From assembly GCA_035315065.1 (NCBI GenBank), contig DATFYM010000021.1, positions 1-15,859 on the forward strand: a stretch of DNA of 15,859 nt, in the 5' to 3' direction. Below are positions 1 through 6,529 of this stretch, piece after piece. The translations under genes were made by a program, and so were the position numbers. The notes beneath the pieces were generated by a model. That model saw nothing but the letters and a program-made list of their open reading frames with translations, had not been told where the DNA came from and ran no database searches. Every line of letters starts with the position of its first letter. Position 1 is the stretch's first letter. Source of the DNA: DATFYM01 sp035315065. Lineage in GTDB: Bacteria > Acidobacteriota > Terriglobia > UBA7540.

Positions 1-1226
1 TCGTCGGTGGTCTCCCCCTCGCCCACGTACGCCCGCATCTGTCCGTGCAGGTCGTCGGTGGAAGCCCGGCAAAAGGTAATCGGCCCGCTCTTCAGCTTGC
101 CTACCACCGTGCCAAACGTGTTCTCCTTGCCCACCGACCCGGCGATGATTTCCTGAAAGTCCATCTTGAAGTCTTCGAAAAACTCCTTGGGCAGGTTCGA
201 GCAGTGGAAGATCACCGCCTTGTTAGGATCCTCGCCGTAGTTGTTGTTCCAGTCCACGATGGCGCTGGGCGTTCCCGACGCCAGTTGCAGGATGTACATC
301 CCGATCATCCCGATCATGTCCGTCTCGCAGGCGCTGGGCAGCAGCGTGTTCGACATCATGCTCATCAGCGTGCAGGGCACCACCCCGAAAAACTCCTCCA
401 TGGCTGTCCAGCACTGCACCGACGAGCCCGCCAGTTCGTTGGCCTGCATCCACTCGTCCACTACCACCCCGAACTTGGCCATCTTGGTCAGCGACGCCGG
501 CGGCACCCCGCGCGTCGAAACATAAGCGTCGACTTGCTCCAGCTTCGCCTTCACCTTCGGGTCATCGTCAGCCATCCGGCCGACGCGCCCGAACACTTCC
601 GAGAGGTCGAGCGTCTCTACCGAGATGCCGTGCCGCTCCATCAGCTTCTCGCTGAAGCGCACGGTGTTGAAGGCGGCGGGCCGCGCCCCCAGCACTCCCA
701 CCCGCACGCGCCGCAGTCCTTTCACCACGCGGCAGGTGGCGGCAAACGATTTCAGGTCCGCCTGGAAAGCCTCGGAGGAGGGCGCCACCGTGTGGTTGGC
801 GGTGAGCGAGTAACGGATGCCGTACTGCCACAGGTTGTTGCACACCGAAATCTTGCCGCAGAAGCTGTCGCGCCGCTTGCCCATCCAGCATCTTGTCGGG
901 CTCGTCGGGAAAAGCGTGTACCAGCACCGGGACGTCCAGCCCCGACATGCGGATGGTGTTGGCCACACCGCGCTCGTCACCGAAGTTGGGCAGGCTGACC
1001 AGAATGCCATCGATCTCGTCGCGGTGCTGCGCGAAGAGGTCAGCGCACCGGCGCGCGTCTTGCAAGGTTTCCACCGCGCCAAACTTGGTTTCCTCGGGGG
1101 TCAGGCAGACCGCCCGGTAGCCTTGCTGTTCCAGTTGTCGCAAGATTTCAACGCGGCCGTCGCGCGCCAGCACGGCGGGGAAAAACCACGATCACCGATG
1201 ATCACTCCAAAACAGGCTGTGGCCAT
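1..1226 (-). pseudogene. L-fucose/L-arabinose isomerase-like protein, frameshifted and cut by the window edge
   Basis: The ATG at 1226 follows a good Shine-Dalgarno (TCTGGAGGAA) and starts MATACFGVIIGDRGF. The family pattern then jumps frame at the A5 run 1181-1185 (T5 on the coding strand; one base short) and continues as LARDGRVEILRQLEQ, LTPEETKFG and LPNFGDERGV. It jumps back at the CCC run 880-882 (one base too many) and runs open to base 1 with KRRDSFCGK, CNNLWQYGI, GARPAAFNTVRFSEK, a metal-site-like ME-E and DWNNNYGEDPNK, ending in STDDLHGQMRAYVGEGE. The first and last segments share one frame, so the shifts compensate. As written, translation stops after about 42 codons. Homologues are roughly 470 residues, so some 60-70 C-terminal residues lie outside the window. 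The family resembles sugar (fucose/arabinose) isomerases; the substrate is unknown. Either a real pseudogene or two sequencing indels. Confidence 0.8.
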
Positions 1227-1540
1227 GAGATTCCTCCAGACGGGTGCACTTCATCGATCGCTGCCTCTAGCAGGCCAACGGGCCGGCCGCGGCCGGGCCA
1301 AGCCCCGGCATCAACCGGCGGGCGCGGCTGCCTCTTCATGAGGCGCCCACTCCACCGAGCAACGGGCTACTATACTACAGTGGCGGGGATTCGCATGACT
1401 TTGTTACAGGAGAATACCGAAACGCCGCACATGAAGGCCGGCGCTGCGAGTGGACCCACGAGACCGCGGGTCAGCCGCGTGGGTAGTGTCGGCTCTTGCC
1501 CAGCCGGCGCCTGCCATAGTACGCTGGGGTCACCTGAGAA
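1227..1540. other. Divergent intergenic region between the isomerase and Rieske genes
   Basis: This 314-base space separates two divergent genes and should hold both promoters, but no convincing -35/-10 pair was found on either strand. Visible structure: a 14-bp perfect palindrome CCGGCCGCGGCCGG at 1283-1296, a small hairpin GCCTC/GAGGC around 1330-1343, and a nested stem at 1454-1484 (outer arms ACCCACG/CGTGGGT, inner GACC-GCG-GGTC). TATACT at 1371-1376 is a -10-like hexamer without a matching -35. An open frame ending at 1544 overlaps the Rieske start as ATGA, but it looks non-coding. Confidence 0.4.
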
Positions 1541-2704
1541 ATGAGTGACGCGACGCATACGAAGTTCGAGACTGGTGACCGCGACGCCGACCAGGGCGTC
1601 ACGCCAGCGGCCATCCAAAATGCCGGGCGCGGTTCCGGGCAGGATGACGGCTTGCTGCGTGGCTTCTGGTATCCGGCTCTTGAGAGCTGCCGTGTTGAGG
1701 GACGGAAATTACGCCGAGCCATGCTGCTGGGCGTGCCGCTGGTGGTGGGGCGCGACGCTCAAGGCCAGTCGTTCGCACTGCGAGATGGCTGCCCGCATCG
1801 CGGCATGCCACTCTCATATGCGCACTTCGACGGCCGCACGCTCGAGTGTTGTTACCATGGTTGGCGTTTCATACCCAAGACCGGCCAGTGTTGCGAGATA
1901 CCTTCGCTCACCGACACGCAGAAGCGCGATAAGCTCAAGGTGGATCGCATCTTTGCCGAGAGCTTTCCTTGTGAGGAGAACGACGGCTACTTCTGGGCCT
2001 ACATGCCTGACCCTGATTGCCGCGCCGAGGCCGTTCCGCTGGCGCCACGCCTGCCGGTCTTCAGCGAGCCTTATCGGATCGTCCGTCTTTCGGCCGACCT
2101 GCCATGCCACGTCGATCACGGCATCATCGGGCTGATGGACCCGGCGCACGGTCCGTTCGTCCACCAGGCTTGGTGGTGGCGCAGCCGGCGCAGTATCCAT
2201 GAGAAGGAGAAGATCTTCGAGCCAATTCCCAACGGGTTCCGCATCCGCGCGCACGCGCCCTCGGCGAACAGCGCGTTCTACAAGCTGCTCGGAGTCTACG
2301 GCGAGCCCTTCACCACGACCATCCAGTTTGTGCTGCCCAACATGCGTTTCGAGGAAATCCACTGCGGCCCTAAGTGGTTCTCCAGTCGCACCACGGTGAC
2401 GCCCGTGACCGCGTCCCACTGCCGCATCGATTTCTGCGCCGCGTGGAACGTCTTCCGATGGATGCCCTTCATGGTACAGCTTTTCAGCGCCTTTGGTCGG
2501 ACCTTCATTGAGCAGGACCGCCGCACCATGCAGCAGCAAGCCGAGGGGCTGAAGCACAATCCCCGCCTGATGCTGATCGACGATGCCGATCGCCCCGCCA
2601 AGTGGTACTTCCAGCTAAAGGCTGCTCACCTCAAGGCAAAGCGCACTGGGCAGCCGATGCAGCACCCGATCCCCGGTCCCGTAACCCTGAGCTGGCGCAG
2701 TTAG
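1541..2704 (+). CDS. Rieske [2Fe-2S] non-haem iron oxygenase, alpha-subunit type
   Basis: 387-residue oxygenase component that would take electrons from a separate reductase to hydroxylate or demethylate an organic substrate. The N-terminal Rieske domain shows the cluster motif C84-P-H86, 16 residues, then C103-x2-H106 (CCYHGW). The catalytic domain has the mononuclear iron motif D200-x2-H203-x4-H208 (LMDPAHGPFVH). Organisation and length match single-polypeptide alpha oxygenases of the VanA / pheophorbide-oxygenase-like group rather than the large ring dioxygenases with a separate beta subunit. The residue usually found as Asn/Glu just before LMD is Gly197 here. The start MSDATH has only a weak ribosome site (ACCTGAGAA); no closer in-frame alternative is better. 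No reductase or ferredoxin gene adjoins it, so the electron donor is encoded elsewhere. Substrate cannot be deduced. Confidence 0.9.
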   Translation: MSDATHTKFETGDRDADQGVTPAAIQNAGRGSGQDDGLLRGFWYPALESCRVEGRKLRRAMLLGVPLVVGRDAQGQSFALRDGCPHRGMPLSYAHFDGRTLECCYHGWRFIPKTGQCCEIPSLTDTQKRDKLKVDRIFAESFPCEENDGYFWAYMPDPDCRAEAVPLAPRLPVFSEPYRIVRLSADLPCHVDHGIIGLMDPAHGPFVHQAWWWRSRRSIHEKEKIFEPIPNGFRIRAHAPSANSAFYKLLGVYGEPFTTTIQFVLPNMRFEEIHCGPKWFSSRTTVTPVTASHCRIDFCAAWNVFRWMPFMVQLFSAFGRTFIEQDRRTMQQQAEGLKHNPRLMLIDDADRPAKWYFQLKAAHLKAKRTGQPMQHPIPGPVTLSWRS

Positions 2705-2716
2705 ACTATGGTAGTG

Positions 2717-2752
2717 GGCCAGTTTGAACTGGCCTATCACCTAAACTTTAGG
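2717..2752. terminator. Two consecutive palindromes just after the Rieske gene
   Basis: Thirteen bases after the stop codon lies a perfect inverted repeat, GGCCAGTT-TG-AACTGGCC (2717-2734). Six bases further lies CCTAAA-C-TTTAGG (2740-2752). There is no T tract, so an intrinsic terminator is not certain. An operator or 3'-end-stabilising hairpin is equally possible. A further inverted repeat, GTGCGC/GCGCAC, lies at 2817-2836 in the same spacer. The rest of 2753-2974 shows nothing else recognisable apart from the ribosome site of the next gene. Confidence 0.4.
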
Positions 2753-2974
2753 TAGCTTGCCGAAACCCCCGGAAGCGTTCCGACATGCACCAAGACGTGC
2801 AAGCCTTGACCATCTCGTGCGCCTGTGGTCGCGCACCGAACGTGGGCTCCTCGCCGCCTAAGCTGCTGGCAGCCAAGCAAGTCGCATGAGCGAAACCCTC
2901 CTCGTGGGATCGGCACACGACTTGCTCTGTCGAACGCGTGTGAACACGAGCTTACGGAGAGGAGGTCTAATGCA

Positions 2975-3340
2975 ATGAATATCAAGAGCAAAGTTGTCCG
3001 AGCTATCGGACTGGCTGCGGCGTGCTGCCTCTTGCTTGGCGGCGCGGCAACCTCGGCGAAGGCGGCGCAGGATTGGGACAACGACGCCACTTGGCGGGAG
3101 GTCAGGAGCTTCGATCGGTTCCTCGACACCCATCATCAGGTGGCGGAGGAAGTCTGGCGGCACCCCAACCTCGTCCGCAAGGAGAAGTGGTGCTACCGGC
3201 ATCCGGAGTTCGAAGAGTGGACGAGGGAGCACCCTCGCGCAGCAGAAGAACTGCGAGAGAACCCGCGCGGGTTCATGAATCGCGTGCGTGACCTTGAGAG
3301 GCACGAGCGAGGCGAAGGACCCTACCGGAACTGGCGCTGA
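2975..3340 (+). CDS. Small secreted HP-repeat protein
   Basis: 121 residues. The ATG at 2975 is preceded by a strong Shine-Dalgarno (GGAGAGGAGGT, 9 nt spacing); an ATG 5 bases earlier is out of frame and stops after two codons. Residues 1-30 form a Sec signal peptide: basic MNIKSK, a hydrophobic stretch with two cysteines, then SAKA before AQDW. The mature part is charged and carries a degenerate helical repeat of about 30 residues: FLDTHHQVAEEVW, RHPNLV, then RHPEFEEWTREHP, AEELRENPRGFMNR. The same FLD..HP / NP / FM pattern is known from uncharacterised exported proteins abundant in Acidobacteria. This is recalled family knowledge, not a search. It is convergent with the crotonase gene. Function is unknown; an extracytoplasmic helical protein is the most that can be said. 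Confidence 0.85.
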   Translation: MNIKSKVVRAIGLAAACCLLLGGAATSAKAAQDWDNDATWREVRSFDRFLDTHHQVAEEVWRHPNLVRKEKWCYRHPEFEEWTREHPRAAEELRENPRGFMNRVRDLERHERGEGPYRNWR

Positions 3341-3366
3341 GCCGCTGGGGCCGATCGTTGCGGTTG

Positions 3367-3408
3367 GGCTGGGTGGGAGGGGTCGAGAATACGACCTCCC
3401 TACCAGCC
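3367..3408. terminator. Probable bidirectional terminator between convergent genes
   Basis: The 73-base gap between the stop of the secreted protein (3340) and the stop of the crotonase (3414) holds a long imperfect inverted repeat. Outer arms are GGCTGG (3367-3372) and CCAGCC (3403-3408). The middle GGGA pairs with TCCC and the inner GGTCG with CGACC, closing on an AGAATA loop. Bulged G and T residues interrupt the stem. It lacks a clear T tract on either side, but position and length fit transcription termination from both directions. Confidence 0.5.
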
Positions 3409-3413
3409 TGGTC

Positions 3414-4250
3414 TCACTCACCTCGCCAAGCCGGCTTGCGCTTTTCAAGGAAGGCGGTGAGGCCTTCGTGAAAGTCGAAGGTGGAGCGGATGCGCGCATT
3501 CTCCTGGAGGGCCAACTCGAGCTCGCGGTCGAGTTCGTCCACCGTGAACTTACGCAGCAGTCGCTTGGTATAAATGAGGCTAGTAGGGCTGACTTCGAGT
3601 AGCGTGGCCGCGAATTCGCGGGCACGGGCCATGAGCCTCTCTTCCGGCACCACCTCATTCACCAGTCCCAGTCGGTGGGCTTCGTCAGCGTCAAAGACGC
3701 GGCCGGTCAGCAGCAGGTCGCGCGCCCGCTTCTCGCCGATCTGGCGGATGAGGAACATGGAAACCAGCGCCGGCATGAAGCCAATCTTCACCTCGGTATA
3801 GCCGAACTTCGCCTCGGGCGTCGCCAGTGTGAAGTCGCAAAGAGTGGCGATGCCGCAGCCCCCTGCGATTGCGGGGCCGTTCACCGCCGCAATCGTCGGC
3901 TTACTAAACTCGTAAATCTGGCGGAACATGCGGGCGATGCGGCGCGACTCGGCGAGATTCGCGCCCGAGGCACGCGGAATCCCCCCCTTGAGGGGCCCTT
4001 CCTTCAGTAGGTGGTACTCCTGGTGTTGCTCGGCGAGAGCTTTGAGCACAGCAAGGTCCATGCCGGCGCAAAACGCCTTCCCCGCTCCCGTGAGGATCAG
4101 CACGCGCGACGAACCGCGGTCGACCTCGTCCAGCGCCGCGCCCAACTCGTCGATCATCTCTGGTGAGATAGCGTTGCGCTTCTCCGGCCGGTCGAATGTG
4201 AGCGTGGTGATTTCGCCTTGGGATTCGAGTTTCAGCGCGTTGTAGGACAT
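3414..4250 (-). CDS. liuC: Enoyl-CoA hydratase/isomerase family protein, probable methylglutaconyl-CoA hydratase
   Basis: 278-residue crotonase. Seen: RPEKRNAIS, the oxyanion-hole segment GKAFCAGMDL (residues 57-66), AVNGPAIAGGCGIATLCD (122-139) and FGYTEVKIGF (149-158). Of the two catalytic glutamates of classical enoyl-CoA hydratase, the second is kept (E153) while the first position is Gly (around 133). It is therefore not a textbook beta-oxidation hydratase. It is the last gene of a minus-strand cluster with an MCC-type carboxyltransferase and HMG-CoA lyase; in that setting methylglutaconyl-CoA hydratase (LiuC) is the missing step, and this is the natural candidate. The start at 4250 (MSYNALK) lies 13 bases after the preceding stop. 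A longer frame reaching 4328 would overlap the upstream gene and adds non-conserved residues. The symbol is a contextual assignment. Confidence 0.85.
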   Translation of the reverse strand: MSYNALKLESQGEITTLTFDRPEKRNAISPEMIDELGAALDEVDRGSSRVLILTGAGKAFCAGMDLAVLKALAEQHQEYHLLKEGPLKGGIPRASGANLAESRRIARMFRQIYEFSKPTIAAVNGPAIAGGCGIATLCDFTLATPEAKFGYTEVKIGFMPALVSMFLIRQIGEKRARDLLLTGRVFDADEAHRLGLVNEVVPEERLMARAREFAATLLEVSPTSLIYTKRLLRKFTVDELDRELELALQENARIRSTFDFHEGLTAFLEKRKPAWRGE

Positions 4251-4263
4251 AGTCGTAGGTCTT

Positions 4264-5397
4264 TCAAGAAGCTCTAACTTCGGCGACGAACCAGTCGAAA
4301 ACCCGCGAGAATTCTTGCAGCGCACCATCGTCTTCCAAGGCTGATAGGGGAATCGCTGGCCTGCGCGTAATTACATCCTCGGGAAGCTTCTCGGCGAGGA
4401 GGGAATTAAGCCTACCCAGAAGCTCTTGTCTCTTTTCCTTTGAGTCGAAAGGCGGCTTGTATTGATACCAATAGAAGTAAATCTCCACCTTTCCGTAAGT
4501 GAAGACAGCGAAGAGCTGGTGGTCTCGTCCCTTGTGGTTCAATATAGCAACAAACGAGCCTGTTCGTCCGCCGCCTCCCCACCAAATCCTGGTCATCTTC
4601 GGACGTGCCCATTCTAGTATCTTTCTTGCGACGGCGGCCTCTTTAGCGCCTTTTCTATCCGATAGCTCCCTAAAGAAGGACTCTTCGTCCCATTGCCTTT
4701 TTACTGGCGGTGACGCAGACTTCCTGGTGCTTGCTTCGGCGGTCTGTCCAATGACTCGGGGGACCAGCGTTTTTAGGCCCTCCCCGCTGTACTGGCGAAT
4801 CTCGACGGCCAACACTTCGGCAGGGTCCATTTGCTGATTCAGGAACTCCACGATTCGCTTCAGTTCTTGGGGAATTTCATCCGCCACAAAAATGAGACGG
4901 ATCTTGCCTGCCTGGAGGTTCGTCTTGACCTTTGTCCAAAAGCCATCGGGCTCTCCGTCGCCACCGAGGAACTCAATCAAAGTATCTTCGCTGTCACGGT
5001 CCTGCTTTTGACAGGTAGCTTCGAACTTTTCCTGGAGCGCTTCGATCGGCCAATACACGACGGCGTTCGCCGCATAATCGAGCATTTGTCCCACCACCTC
5101 ACGACGGACCCGAGTATCGGTGCTACGCTTAACCTCGATCAAGGTTGGTACTGCATCCTGATCCAGAAAGAGGTGATCAACGGCCCACCTTCCTGAACCA
5201 TCTTCCGCCGAGGGAATGGACGCTTCCCTAGAAACCAATAGCCAATGTCTCAGTATTTTGTTGTCGATCTGATCGCCTGCCAGCAAAGCGGGATACTTCT
5301 CGATGAGTGACTGCAGCAGGGCTTCTGAGTCATAAGGTTGCTCGGCCATCTCAACAAGCTTGCCGCCTTCCTGAATCAAGTAAATGCCTCCAGCCAT
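4264..5397 (-). CDS. PD-(D/E)XK nuclease-like protein of unknown role
   Basis: 377 residues; ATG at 5397 with ribosome site TGGGAGGATC. Residues 22-130 contain a restriction-endonuclease-fold signature: a first helix with E25 (DSEALLQSLIEKYP), D74 in WAVDHLFLDQD, E88-V-K90 in TLIEVKRSTDTR, then Q104 in VVGQMLDYAANAV. This order (E..D..ExK..Q) resembles NucS/DUF91-type nucleases. The region to about 220 (KTNLQAGKIRLIFVADEIP, LVPRVIGQTAEA) is typical of a widespread uncharacterised nuclease-like family. A separate C-terminal domain (230-377) has WWGGGGRTGSF and many aromatic residues. It sits inside the leucine-degradation cluster, 75 bases after the lyase and 13 before the crotonase, and its coding sequence looks less GC-rich than the neighbours, suggesting insertion by transfer. 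A DNA-end or defence nuclease is plausible; no partner gene supports a specific job. Confidence 0.75.
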   Translation of the reverse strand: MAGGIYLIQEGGKLVEMAEQPYDSEALLQSLIEKYPALLAGDQIDNKILRHWLLVSREASIPSAEDGSGRWAVDHLFLDQDAVPTLIEVKRSTDTRVRREVVGQMLDYAANAVVYWPIEALQEKFEATCQKQDRDSEDTLIEFLGGDGEPDGFWTKVKTNLQAGKIRLIFVADEIPQELKRIVEFLNQQMDPAEVLAVEIRQYSGEGLKTLVPRVIGQTAEASTRKSASPPVKRQWDEESFFRELSDRKGAKEAAVARKILEWARPKMTRIWWGGGGRTGSFVAILNHKGRDHQLFAVFTYGKVEIYFYWYQYKPPFDSKEKRQELLGRLNSLLAEKLPEDVITRRPAIPLSALEDDGALQEFSRVFDWFVAEVRAS

Positions 5398-5472
5398 GAC
5401 GATCCTCCCACTCGCTCATTGGTTCTCCAGCCGTCAGTTCTCCTGCGTTCTCTTTCAATTCACACTTCATCC

Positions 5473-6477
5473 TTACGCCCTTTGCGTATCTGTCGTGTCG
5501 CGCTCTACGTAGTGCTTGCGAATCTCCATCGTCGCCTCAACCGCTGAAAGCAGCGCCCACGGCTCGATCCCCGTAGTGGCGCCGTGGGCGTGCAGCGTGC
5601 TCACCACGACTTCCGTAGCGATATTGCCCACCAGTTCGTCAGCCGCGAAGGGGCAGCCGCCAAGGCCGGTCAGCGTGCTATCGAACCGGCGGCACCCGGC
5701 TTCGTAAGCGGCCAGCACCTTTTCCGCGGCGCCGTCCGGGCGACTGTGCAAGTGCGCGCCCAACTCGATGCCCTTGGACGCGCCTTTCAACTGGAGGAGC
5801 AGGTCGCCCACTTCCTCCGGCGTCGCGTGACCAACGGTATCGGCCAGCGAAATGGTCTTGACGCCGATCTCTTTCAGCCACACGAGCGCGTCTTCGACGA
5901 TCTCCGAACCCCAAGGCTCGCCATAAGGATTGCCGAAGGCCATCGAAATGTACACCACCAGCTTCCGCCCTGCGGCTTTAGTGGCAGCTTGCAGCTTCGC
6001 GACCAGGGCTCGCGACTCCGAGAGCGACATGTTGGCGTTCTGGCGGCGAAAGTTGGCGGAGACGGAATAAGGGTAGCCGATCGTCGACACTCCTGGCGTC
6101 ATGAGTGCCCGCTCCAGACCCTGCTCGTTCACGACGATACCGATCACTTCGGGGAGTTGAGCGGCCGCCGGCGGGCGGGGCGGAGCGCCTGGGCCGGCCG
6201 GAAGCCGGGCCGCGCCGATCGCCAAGTCGCTCGCCGCCCACGGCGGGGGCAAAGGACGTAAGCCATGCAGGTCCACGCTCATGAGGTTCGCCATCACGGC
6301 CTCGCTGTCGGCCATCTGCGGCACGTACTTGGGAGAGACGAAGCTCACCGCATCCAGGTGGCGGAACCCGGCCTTGATCAGACGCAAGAGGTACGTGACC
6401 TTGACCTCGGTCGGGATTGTGTGAGGCAAACCCTGCCACGCGTCGCGAGGACACTCGACGATCTTTACAGTTTCCAT
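5473..6477 (-). CDS. liuE: Hydroxymethylglutaryl-CoA lyase
   Basis: 334-residue TIM-barrel lyase that splits HMG-CoA into acetoacetate and acetyl-CoA. Seen: active-site strand ECPRD (8-12; R11, D12), DAVSFVSPKYVPQMAD, SLADTVGHATPEEVG, metal ligands H232 and H234 (AHLHSRP), the signature GLGGCPFA with catalytic C265, and GNIATE with N275. The ATG at 6477 gives the family-like start METVKIVECPRD; a TTG 21 bases upstream is open but non-homologous. Odd: residues about 70-107 are a Pro/Ala/Gly-rich stretch inserted between VMANLMSVD and LPEVIGIVVNE, where homologues have a short link. It lies 52 bases downstream of the carboxyltransferase, in the same orientation. The usual first motif residues (VGPRDGLQ) are replaced by CPRDAWQ, as in a sub-branch of bacterial lyases. 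Confidence 0.93.
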   Translation of the reverse strand: METVKIVECPRDAWQGLPHTIPTEVKVTYLLRLIKAGFRHLDAVSFVSPKYVPQMADSEAVMANLMSVDLHGLRPLPPPWAASDLAIGAARLPAGPGAPPRPPAAAQLPEVIGIVVNEQGLERALMTPGVSTIGYPYSVSANFRRQNANMSLSESRALVAKLQAATKAAGRKLVVYISMAFGNPYGEPWGSEIVEDALVWLKEIGVKTISLADTVGHATPEEVGDLLLQLKGASKGIELGAHLHSRPDGAAEKVLAAYEAGCRRFDSTLTGLGGCPFAADELVGNIATEVVVSTLHAHGATTGIEPWALLSAVEATMEIRKHYVERDTTDTQRA

Positions 6478-6529
6478 GGTCTTTGTTCGGCGCTCCAACC
6501 CCCTGGCGCGAAGCTGCCTCTATTCCTCT

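Noticed and set aside
45..998. Long plus-strand open frame opposite the isomerase gene
   Set aside because: Composition is His/Arg/Ala/Gly-rich without any motif, as expected for the antisense of GC-rich coding DNA; the minus strand shows clear protein similarity.
1338..1544. Possible small gene overlapping the Rieske start (ATGA)
   Set aside because: Poor starts, ribosome-like AGGAGA is badly spaced, and the frame crosses stem-loops; the residues look random.
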